From Planctomycetaceae bacterium (lineage in GTDB: Bacteria > Planctomycetota > Planctomycetia > Pirellulales > Thermoguttaceae), in assembly GCA_031267635.1 (NCBI GenBank), contig JAIRYX010000410.1, forward strand, positions 1 through 14,873: a DNA stretch of 14,873 bases, read 5' to 3'. Positions 7,127-13,918 of the stretch are shown piece by piece. Position 1 is the first letter of the stretch; each line of letters starts with the position of its first letter. Both the position numbers and the translations under genes were made by a program. The notes below the pieces were generated by a model. It had not been told where the DNA came from. It was given only the letters and a program-made list of their open reading frames with translations, and did no database searches.

Positions 7127-7900
7127 TCATTCAAAATGTCTAAAATACTTTAGAATTTGGCTGTATTCAGAACCAGCGCCTTTAACTTTTTTACCGGCTT
7201 GAGTCAATTTTTTTTGCCAATCGGAACCATATCTAGCTGTCATAAAAAAGATGGTTTCCGGTTCATCTTCCAGCGAATCGACAAAAGAAATCGCGCGATT
7301 TAGAATGTCATCCCAACATGCCTCTTGGTCATGACGCGGAATGACAAAGTACGGATGTTCTGCGGTAACTCCAAATGTTTGTTGTGAATGACCGGAAGCA
7401 ATCGTTACACGGTGAATCTCATCGGCGCGATTCACAAAAACTTTCGTTACTCGGCATTTAACAACTTCGCCGGTTTCGGGATCAGTCGCCAGGACTTCAT
7501 CGTTTTCGCGAATATCCTCAATATTTTTCGTCTCATATCGCGTGACTGTTCGCGTATTCGCTTCCAACAAATCAACGATAGAATTGCGTTGATAATTCAA
7601 CCACAACCAAGCGCCGCCCCAAAGCGACGCAACGATAAACAGCGTAATCATCATACGCGAAAACAAATTTAATTCATACTCAGGCGTTTCCGCATAAGAA
7701 GAATAAACATACTTTTCACGCTTGATTTTACGCACGTCAACGGGACGTTCCGTATTGATGAAATCGTTTGCGGATTGCGAAGTCGGCGTTGACTTTGAAT
7801 TGATTTTATTATCGGAAGAATCAAAAATCTCCATCAACAAACCGTCTGTTCCGACAATCCGTCCCGAAACTTTATTGGCATGTTCTTTTTCAAAGTTCAT
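7127..7900 (-). CDS. Membrane-anchored Hint-like domain protein
   Basis: This 257-residue protein has a hydrophilic N-terminus (1-78), one membrane helix (about 82-102, ITLFIVASLWGGAWLWL) and then a region resembling the Hint (hedgehog/intein) fold (about 118-186). The visible Hint blocks are IEDIRENDEVLATDPETGEV and the TAEHPYF motif with H182. Hint domains normally begin with a catalytic cysteine, but no cysteine occupies the expected place (LLEANTRTVTRY), and the usual second half after the HPYF block is missing. Self-cleavage is therefore doubtful. The last 70 residues (CWDDILNRAISFVDSL, then TARYGSDWQKKL) match nothing I know. AAAGGAAAA precedes the ATG at 7900, which lies 17 bases after the fusion-gene stop. 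In Planctomycetes such proteins can resemble polymorphic toxins; the toxin role is inferred. Confidence 0.7.
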   Translation of the reverse strand: MNFEKEHANKVSGRIVGTDGLLMEIFDSSDNKINSKSTPTSQSANDFINTERPVDVRKIKREKYVYSSYAETPEYELNLFSRMMITLFIVASLWGGAWLWLNYQRNSIVDLLEANTRTVTRYETKNIEDIRENDEVLATDPETGEVVKCRVTKVFVNRADEIHRVTIASGHSQQTFGVTAEHPYFVIPRHDQEACWDDILNRAISFVDSLEDEPETIFFMTARYGSDWQKKLTQAGKKVKGAGSEYSQILKYFRHFE

Positions 7901-7917
7901 GAATGTTTTCCTTTATT

Positions 7918-10900
7918 CTATCCTTTTTCCTGTAATTCCCGCTTTTCCGCAAGACTGGCATATTCATAACGCTCCGCGCATAAACTACATTCTGGAATCC
8001 ATTCTGAATTTAAGTGTGACAATATTTCTTCACTGGATGCGGTTGGGGGCAATGGTTGATAATCGTCTGCTCGCCGCCATTCGTCGCCGAGAAGTCCCGA
8101 TTTTCGGTTTCGTACGACATGCGCAAGATATTGACATTTGAAAACAGTATTGTTCATCAACGACGGACAAGCGTTTTTGACAATACAGTTTTGCCATGCC
8201 TTTTCAGGAACGCTCTGAAACGGCAAAATTTTACCGCAAGAATCAATGTGATAAACCTTTCGCCAATCTCGGTAACTGGTATAAACAGCATGACTAACGC
8301 CGGAACGAATCAATCGGTCGATTCCTTTATGAAATTCTCGCAAGTATTCTGGGGCATTATAATGACAAGAAACAAAAACAAATGCGTTCGTTTCTATAAT
8401 CGCCTGAATTATTTTGTCGGAAATTTTATTCAACAAAAGACCATTGGTGACAAGATTGACCCTCGTTTTTGACCATACGCGGTCGGTTTCACGAATCAAA
8501 AATTCCAATTCAGGATGAAGTAACGGTTCTCCGCCAATGAGACGAAGATTTTTAGGAATCACTTTAATGCTCCATGTCTTATACCATGCAAGAATATTTT
8601 CAACCGATTCGATTCCGGTATTATAGCCGCAAAAATGTGAACAGTATTTACATTTCTGATTACACCCGTAAGTCAGATTGATTTCAAGGTCGCCAATTGG
8701 AACGGCAGTTTTCTTCACTTCTTCGGAACGTTGCTTTCGCGGCACAACGGCAATTGCAGAAACATTTTCTTTGTGTTCATATGTTTGGACCGCTTCTTCG
8801 ATAAAACGTTCATATTCCGCAACAACGCCTTCTTTTTCAAGCATCAAAGGATATTTTTCACGAATCTGACTTGTCAACTCGTTTCGGTATTCTTCATCCG
8901 TTCCAATCCAAGTTGCGTACTCGACATATTCTTCCCGATTCGCGGCAATCGGAGCGTTAATCTTTAAATCCTGATAATGCGCCGTTGTGTAACGTTGAAT
9001 CAAAAGATCGCCGGTTCGCGTCACGCTGGGAACGCCGACGGAAAAGGCGTCATAACAAGTCAGTTCTCCGGCATAAATCGGCGAATCCAAAACAACAGTT
9101 GAGGCGGAAAGATATTCATAATACGATTTTACGCCCAAACGCGGAATAAAAATCATTCGTTTGAAAAGGTCGTTGCCGATATTCCTTTTCATACGCTCTT
9201 TGATTTTTTCAGAAATTTGAGTTGAATCTCCGAATAAAAGAAGAATATAACCGTCCGTATCGGCGGTAAGAATATCTTTCAAATAAAAATCATAATCAGG
9301 ATGATATTTTGAAAGACGATGCGGACAAAAATAGAGAGCGTGTTGTGAAGGTAAACCTAATTTTTCACGGCGGACATTTTGCGGTCGTTCTTCGCGGTAT
9401 TCTATATTTGGCGGCAAAGACATTCGATGGAGTTTTTCTGTGTAATGATTTTGTGCGTTGAGAATTTCCGCCGCATTCCACGTTAAATAATAATCCACAT
9501 GAGAAACTCCTCCGGTACCGTGCGTTCCCCAAGACGTGCATTGAATCGGAGCAAGATAAGTCATCGGGAAAAACATGCTCCAAGTATCGGCGGCAACTTT
9601 CCAATGATAAAGCACGTCGCATAAGGTTTCCCGAATCTTTTGAACCGCTTGTTCAAAATCCCAGTAATATGGAACATGCCGAATATTCGCGCCCGTTAAA
9701 TGGCGGAACCAATGCGCAAAATCTTTATTATAGAAAAGAAATACTTCAAACCGATCAGGATTCAAACCTTGCATGATTCCGCGCATCATTCGGCAGAAAC
9801 CGCCTTCATGTCCTGCCGTAACCAAAAAACCGACGCGAATTTTACCGTCGGAACGTTGGGAATAACGCAACGGAGGGCGTTTGAAGAAAAATGATTTCTC
9901 GAAAAGCGTTGCAAATTTTTCTTTGATTTCTTTGCAACAACGGTTATGGTGCGGAAGATGAAACGACGGAGTAAAACCGTCATAAGGAAGCCGTCGCCAG
10001 TCGTAAACCGGCGATTCCGCAATCGCCTCGTCGAGATCATGATGTAGCTGCGTCCAATATTCATCAATTTGTGTCGCGTTATCAAAATAAACAGGACAAT
10101 ATCCAAGATGTTTCCAACGAAAAATATGATTGCCGCTTATCTGCGAGGAACGTTGAAAATGTTGTTTAGACTTTTCAATATCTCCCGTTTCTCCGTAAAT
10201 CGTTCCGAGCGTGTGATGAAATTCCGTCGTGTCGCTTTCATGTTCGACATGTTCTCGATAATAATCAAGAGCTTCCTGATGCTTTCCGCCCGACGCGAAC
10301 GCATGAATAATTCGTTCGTGCAAAAAAGTATTTTCCGGCAATAATTCCAACGCTTTTTTGAAAAGTTCTATGGATTCAAGATAACGTCGCTGTTTTTGAC
10401 AGAGTTCCGCATAAAGTAAAATCGCGTCATAATGTTTTGGCGCAACGGAAAAAAGCTGCGTTAAAGCGTTTTCTATTTGCTGCGGAGGTCTGTTAAGAGC
10501 GTAAAGAGCGGTAACAAGTCCCCACCAACCGTCCGCTTGAGAAATATTCAATCGAACGGAATTTTCAAAAGCGATAATCGCGTCGTTCAACCGATTCAAT
10601 CCGCAAAGAATATAACCATAAGTAACAAACCACGCCGGATGCGGCGGCTTGCCTTGACATAACTCAAAAGCGTGATGAATTGAGTCGTGAGCCAAAGGAT
10701 AATTTTTTTGACTCAACGCGGCTGATGAAAGCCGATACCATGTATCAATAGAATTAGGGGATGTTTCAAGAAATTGCTGATAAGAAGAAATTGCACTGAT
10801 AAAATCGCCTTGCGCATGATAAGCAATTCCTTTTTGCAATAGCGGCGATTCTTCATGAGTAGAAAAATGAGCGTTTTGTTGACAGTCTTTCTTCCCTTGC

Positions 10901-10962
10901 TGAATGGAATTTTCAACGTATGGCGTCTTGGCTTGATTGCTGGTGGTGATATTTTCTGACAT
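7918..10962 (-). CDS. TPR - GT41-like glycosyltransferase - radical SAM fusion protein
   Basis: The 1014-residue protein has three parts. Residues about 37-275 are TPR repeats (for example IAYHAQGDFISAISSYQQF). Residues about 375-725 resemble the O-GlcNAc-transferase/SPINDLY (GT41) catalytic region: IRVGFLVTAGHEGG with H385, IQCTSWGTHGTGG (473-485), a lysine at 552 in a position like the OGT nucleotide-binding lysine, and LDSPIYAGELTCYDAFSVG with D638. Where OGT has GHTT, this protein has GELT. Residues about 755-1000 form a radical-SAM domain with CNQKCKYC (C767, C771, C774) and GGEP (810-813); later cysteines (C926, C932, C943, C992, C995) could bind a second cluster. AAGGTG before the ATG at 10962 supports the start. 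It leads a four-gene operon. A protein- or peptide-glycosylating and radical-modifying role is inferred; the substrate is unknown. Confidence 0.85.
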   Translation of the reverse strand: MSENITTSNQAKTPYVENSIQQGKKDCQQNAHFSTHEESPLLQKGIAYHAQGDFISAISSYQQFLETSPNSIDTWYRLSSAALSQKNYPLAHDSIHHAFELCQGKPPHPAWFVTYGYILCGLNRLNDAIIAFENSVRLNISQADGWWGLVTALYALNRPPQQIENALTQLFSVAPKHYDAILLYAELCQKQRRYLESIELFKKALELLPENTFLHERIIHAFASGGKHQEALDYYREHVEHESDTTEFHHTLGTIYGETGDIEKSKQHFQRSSQISGNHIFRWKHLGYCPVYFDNATQIDEYWTQLHHDLDEAIAESPVYDWRRLPYDGFTPSFHLPHHNRCCKEIKEKFATLFEKSFFFKRPPLRYSQRSDGKIRVGFLVTAGHEGGFCRMMRGIMQGLNPDRFEVFLFYNKDFAHWFRHLTGANIRHVPYYWDFEQAVQKIRETLCDVLYHWKVAADTWSMFFPMTYLAPIQCTSWGTHGTGGVSHVDYYLTWNAAEILNAQNHYTEKLHRMSLPPNIEYREERPQNVRREKLGLPSQHALYFCPHRLSKYHPDYDFYLKDILTADTDGYILLLFGDSTQISEKIKERMKRNIGNDLFKRMIFIPRLGVKSYYEYLSASTVVLDSPIYAGELTCYDAFSVGVPSVTRTGDLLIQRYTTAHYQDLKINAPIAANREEYVEYATWIGTDEEYRNELTSQIREKYPLMLEKEGVVAEYERFIEEAVQTYEHKENVSAIAVVPRKQRSEEVKKTAVPIGDLEINLTYGCNQKCKYCSHFCGYNTGIESVENILAWYKTWSIKVIPKNLRLIGGEPLLHPELEFLIRETDRVWSKTRVNLVTNGLLLNKISDKIIQAIIETNAFVFVSCHYNAPEYLREFHKGIDRLIRSGVSHAVYTSYRDWRKVYHIDSCGKILPFQSVPEKAWQNCIVKNACPSLMNNTVFKCQYLAHVVRNRKSGLLGDEWRRADDYQPLPPTASSEEILSHLNSEWIPECSLCAERYEYASLAEKRELQEKG

Positions 10963-11374
10963 CGCGCACCTTAAATGATATTAAGACAAGGATTGACGGC
11001 AACCCATTTTGATGATGCAAAATTGTTACGGACAGCGATTTACTAATCAAAACAAAATTATCTTAAACACATACGATTTGCCTTTTTCAATCCGTCGCAG
11101 AAAAATTTTTGTTGATTTTATCCCAACATATTTTTTTTCTTTGCGGCAAACGTAGTGGGACGTAATTTTAACGCTTGTTTCATTCTCAAAGGGACATTTA
11201 GGAACGTGATGAACAATATACATTGTCCATTGTCTAAAAACAAAACTTCAAGTGGGATGCGTTTCATACCGTAGTTTCGGGAGTTTTAAAACAGTTTGAA
11301 TAAAAAAATAGGTTTCGCCGCTAAAGTATTGCCAATAGGGATACTCAATCCAAACGAGCAACCGGGACGTCGGG
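10963..11374. other. Intergenic region upstream of the fusion-enzyme operon
   Basis: This 412-bp gap must hold the operon promoter, but I see no confident -35/-10 pair. It contains one degenerate MITE copy (about 11153-11262). I see nothing recognisable in 11269-11374, including no convincing terminator after the unknown gene that ends at 11375. Confidence 0.5.
11153..11262. mobile_element. Degenerate MITE-like element
   Basis: The interior (TTTCATTCTC, AAAGGGACATTTAGGAACG, TGATGAACAATA, ATTGTC) aligns in the same orientation with the 2396-2509 element, followed by CTTCAAGTGGGATG in place of the intact right end. The left end is poorly preserved. It is an old copy with eroded terminal repeats. 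Confidence 0.55.
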
Positions 11375-11926
11375 TTAATACAATTTGAAAGGGAATCGTT
11401 CCACGATATTTTTGTGCCATTCTGTTTGTTTTTGCGGAATGTTTGAAAAATGTGAAAGAACTGCAGGAATCATCGCCAATAATTCAGTACGAGCGGAAAT
11501 GACAGCTGTTGCTCCGGCTTCGCCAAAAACCGCATGAAACATTTCAAATTCTTCAATCGGCATAAGCGGCAACTCAAAACAAATCACTGCAATTCGCCAC
11601 GATGGAAATATTTGTCGCAATCGCGGAATTGACGCGACTAATTCACGGTAATGTTGCGGCATAAATTCAACAAAAACAAACGATGCGGGACGCCGCCGCG
11701 ACGCTTCTTGCATTTCCGCCGTCGAACCGACAATCAACGATTCCTCAACCAACGTCGCAAGTGGTGATTTTTCATGAATTTTATGTTTTTTCGACGCAAC
11801 GATAATCTGCTCCTGTAATTGCTGCAGAAAAAGTTGTCTCCACAACGGCGTTAATTCTCGAAAAATCAACCGCCCCGAATCAAGCGGTTCGGCAAAAATG
11901 GACTCTGGACAAAGAGGGCAGGACAT
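11375..11926 (-). CDS. Conserved-looking protein of unknown function next to hesB/iscA
   Basis: I do not recognise this protein (183 residues from the ATG at 11926). It begins MSCPLCPES, a CxxC pair that could bind metal or be chance. The middle part (FVFVEFMPQHYRELVAS, IAVICFELPLMP, then AGATAVISARTELLAMIP) has alternating strands and helices reminiscent of a degenerate response-regulator receiver domain, without a clear phospho-acceptor aspartate. A TTG at 11953, three bases after the preceding stop, is an alternative start adding nine residues; neither start has a strong Shine-Dalgarno. The tight spacing to the Fe-S carrier gene indicates co-transcription. It contains no signal peptide or membrane helix. 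Confidence 0.65.
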   Translation of the reverse strand: MSCPLCPESIFAEPLDSGRLIFRELTPLWRQLFLQQLQEQIIVASKKHKIHEKSPLATLVEESLIVGSTAEMQEASRRRPASFVFVEFMPQHYRELVASIPRLRQIFPSWRIAVICFELPLMPIEEFEMFHAVFGEAGATAVISARTELLAMIPAVLSHFSNIPQKQTEWHKNIVERFPFKLY

Positions 11927-11956
11927 CGCATTACTTTTTTCAAAAAACGGCAAAAT

Positions 11957-12292
11957 CTAATGACCGCCGCAACCGGCACAACCCGCTTCTTTGGGGTAAT
12001 TAGGATTCTCGATAGAAAAACCGCGAGCGTATTCGGTATTGAGAAAATCAATTTCCGTTCCTTCCAAGTGCAAATCGAATTTCTTTTGCGTGACAACGGC
12101 AACGCCGTCTTTTTGTTCGTATTTGACGTCGTTTTTTGAATGAAATTCCGTATCAAATCCGAGCGAATACTGCAAACCGGAACATCCGCCGCCAAGTATT
12201 GACATACGGAGAAATGGGTTTGTTCCCAATTCACGTTCTTCCATAATTTTTTTGACTTCATTGACCGCTGGGTCAGTTAGTATTATTGACAT
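11957..12292 (-). CDS. HesB/IscA-type iron-sulfur cluster assembly or carrier protein
   Basis: This is an A-type carrier protein of 111 residues, expected to hold or transfer Fe-S clusters to client enzymes in the cytoplasm. The family signature GGGCSGLQY includes C37. The C-terminal pair lies in GCAGCGG (C105, C108). Classical IscA ends in CGC, with one residue between the last two cysteines; here two residues separate them. The start at 12292 (MSIILTDPAV) is chosen because AGAGGTAA precedes it at good spacing; the upstream in-frame ATG at 12346 adds 18 unlikely residues. It is the first gene of a two-gene unit with the unknown protein downstream. Radical-SAM enzymes such as the neighbouring fusion need Fe-S clusters, but a direct link is not shown. 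Confidence 0.9.
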   Translation of the reverse strand: MSIILTDPAVNEVKKIMEERELGTNPFLRMSILGGGCSGLQYSLGFDTEFHSKNDVKYEQKDGVAVVTQKKFDLHLEGTEIDFLNTEYARGFSIENPNYPKEAGCAGCGGH

Positions 12293-12542
12293 AGTTACCT
12301 CTTTTGAATTGACAATAAGATCAAAACTGTAAACAAAATTTTCCATTGAACACGAGAGTCGCTCTATAATTTACTACTTTGTAAACATTCGCGGATTCGC
12401 GGCTAAAATTACGAGAGATTTTCTGTTAATAAAAAAGATTTTGTAGTTTCAAAAATCAATGTTGTTTACAATTATTAAATAACAAAAATTTTTAACAACC
12501 TTTTAATTATCTCAAACTTGCATAAAAAATCAATATAGTTTC

Positions 12543-12561
12543 AAAAATTCGCTGAATTTTT
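12543..12561. terminator. Possible weak terminator downstream of the HAD gene
   Basis: AAAAATTC, loop GCT, GAATTTTT forms an 8-bp AT-rich stem about 17 bases past the HAD stop codon. The minus-strand side ends in T-rich sequence. Low GC makes termination strength doubtful. Confidence 0.35.
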
Positions 12562-12577
12562 AAACGGCTTCGCTGTA

Positions 12578-13384
12578 TTACGTCTTTTGAACAGCGTTCG
12601 CCAATTCAAGAATATTTTCAAAAACACACTCCGGCGATAAGCCGCTTTTTTCGAGATCGTCGCGGGTTGCTTCGCCGCTGAGAACAAGAATACCGATCAC
12701 TCCGGCGCGGCGTGCCATTTCCATATCGGTGTAAAGCCGGTCGCCAACCATACCGGTTTCGTGCGGTTGCAAGCCGTGTTTGTGCATAATACCGTCGATC
12801 ATTGATCTGTCCGGCTTTCCGAAAACACGATCGGGAGTTCGTCCGGTTGCCGACGCAATACAATCGCAGATAGAACCGCAATCGACAAGTACCGTTGGCA
12901 AATCGGTCGGGCAAACCGCGTCGGGATGCGTCGCAAAATACGGCTTCCCCTGCTTAATCCACCATGCTGTTTTGCAAAGCGCGGCATAAGTCAACGCCGT
13001 GTCAAACGCCACTACGACAATTTCCGGTTCGCTCGAATCTTCGCCGGACAACACGCGATAACCGGCTTCGGCAAATTCTTTTTTGAGCGAGTCCGTCCCC
13101 AAAAGATAAACCATCGAGAGAGTTGGATATTCTTTCCGCAAAAAATCAAGCGTCGCCAGCGAGGATGTGTAAAGATTTTCCTTGTCGCCCGGAAGTCCGA
13201 GCCGATGAATTTTCTGAACGTAATCCGCCGCGCTAACCGACGAGTTATTCGTCAAATACGTCCATGAAATACCGCACGCTTCCAAAATACGGAACGCTTC
13301 GAGCGTGTAAGAAAACAGCGTTTTTCCTCGATAAATTGTTCCGTCCATGTCGAAAACCAAGTGGCGGATGTTGGAAAGCGTCAT
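12578..13384 (-). CDS. HAD-superfamily IIA phosphatase, NagD/phosphoglycolate phosphatase-like
   Basis: From the ATG at 13384 the protein has 268 residues and shows all HAD motifs: DMDGT (D12, D14) for the nucleophile and general acid, LTNNSS (44-49) for motif II, K190 in VFGKPD for motif III, and GDRLYTD (D215, D220) for motif IV. The large cap inserted between motifs II and III and the ATHPD stretch (151-155, usually ATNPD) place it in subfamily IIA with NagD, AraL and phosphoglycolate or p-nitrophenyl phosphatases. It would hydrolyse small phosphorylated metabolites; the actual substrate is unknown. GAGGAG six bases before 13384 fixes this start over the ATG at 13432. That Shine-Dalgarno and the best promoter lie inside a MITE-like element. 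The gene appears monocistronic. Confidence 0.9.
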   Translation of the reverse strand: MTLSNIRHLVFDMDGTIYRGKTLFSYTLEAFRILEACGISWTYLTNNSSVSAADYVQKIHRLGLPGDKENLYTSSLATLDFLRKEYPTLSMVYLLGTDSLKKEFAEAGYRVLSGEDSSEPEIVVVAFDTALTYAALCKTAWWIKQGKPYFATHPDAVCPTDLPTVLVDCGSICDCIASATGRTPDRVFGKPDRSMIDGIMHKHGLQPHETGMVGDRLYTDMEMARRAGVIGILVLSGEATRDDLEKSGLSPECVFENILELANAVQKT

Positions 13385-13390
13385 ATTATA

Positions 13391-13396
13391 CTCCTC
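13391..13396 (-). promoter_or_regulatory. Shine-Dalgarno of the HAD gene, located in a MITE end
   Basis: GAGGAG on the minus strand is six bases from the ATG at 13384. It belongs to the terminal inverted repeat (AAGTGCGAGGAGTA) of the MITE-like element. The same hexamer occurs at the intact right end of the copy at 2396-2509. Confidence 0.75.
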
Positions 13397-13444
13397 GCAC
13401 TTGAGCTTTCGGTTTTGCGAAATAGAATTCAAACTGAATTTTAT

Positions 13445-13473
13445 AGTATAACTAGAGAAAACAGAAATTTCAA
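13445..13473 (-). promoter_or_regulatory. Predicted promoter of the HAD gene inside the MITE
   Basis: On the minus strand, TTGAAA (13468-13473) and TATACT (13445-13450) are separated by exactly 17 bp. Each matches the sigma-70 consensus at five of six positions. The -35 is part of the MITE's right terminal repeat and the -10 is in its interior. The predicted transcript would begin near 13438, giving a leader of about 54 bases. Confidence 0.6.
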
Positions 13474-13496
13474 GTGGAATGAGTATGCAGTCAATT

Positions 13497-13770
13497 TGAC
13501 CGAAAAATATTACTATTGCCGCCTTTATTTATGAAATTCCCTTAGTAGCTCCAAATCGCACCAATACGCGCCCTTATTCCCTTATTTTTCGTTCCAGTTT
13601 TTTGGTAACAATCTATGATCTAAAACATAAGGGCGAGTTTTGGGGCTTTGTTGGCTACTAAGGAAAACTCAATAAACAAGGGTTGCAATGATAAAGCCGT
13701 TCGGGTAACTCTACAGTTGACCCGTGCGGATTGATTCGGTTTGAGCGACTGAATCAGTACGAATCGTTCA
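13497..13770. repeat. Palindromic dispersed repeat, copy D (most complete)
   Basis: The left arm (about 13514-13580) carries ATTGCCGCCTTTATTTATG, TTCCCTTAGTAGC and CGCGCCCTTATTCCC. The right arm (about 13625-13701) carries ACATAAGGGCGAG, GGCTACTAAGGAAAAC and AAGGGTTGCAAT. The centre GGTAACAATCTATGATC matches copy A in reverse. The tail (AAAGCCGTTCGGGTAACTC, ACAGTTGACC, GACTGAATCAGTAC) matches those of copies A and C. It occupies most of the HAD-YTV gap and starts about a dozen bases after a MITE-like element. Confidence 0.78.
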
Positions 13771-13813
13771 AAAAAATGTTGGAATGATCTCTTGGGAAAT
13801 TCCGTTGCAAGAA

Positions 13814-13850
13814 CACAAAAAACCCCGGCATTGCTGTCGGGGTTTTTGTG
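13814..13850 (-). terminator. Rho-independent terminator of the YTV repeat gene
   Basis: On the minus strand a stem of CACAAAAACCCCGACA pairs with TGCCGGGGTTTTTTGTG around a short loop, with a GC core and a T-run. It lies about 70 bases past the stop codon at 13919. The near-symmetric A- and T-tracts mean it could also act on the plus strand. Confidence 0.88.
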
Positions 13851-13918
13851 ATATTAGAGCTGTTTGATCATGCGTTTTCGACAAATCAACCATCTCTATT
13901 TTTTAGAAGAGACAAAAC

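Larger units (their letters stand above)
13389..13485. mobile_element. MITE-like element abutting the HAD gene
   Basis: The ends TACTCCTCGCACTTGAG and TTTCAAGTGGAATGAGTA are inverted copies of the same terminal repeat found at 2396-2509. The left side is flanked by TA (13387-13388) and the right by TG, so one flank may have mutated. The 97-bp interior differs from the other copies. The left end lies only four bases from the HAD start codon. Confidence 0.75.

Noticed and set aside
12293..12577. AT-rich gap searched for a small RNA or promoter
   Set aside because: Only short palindromes (such as AGAG-TCG-CTCT) and AT tracts are visible; no -35/-10 pair is convincing beyond chance.
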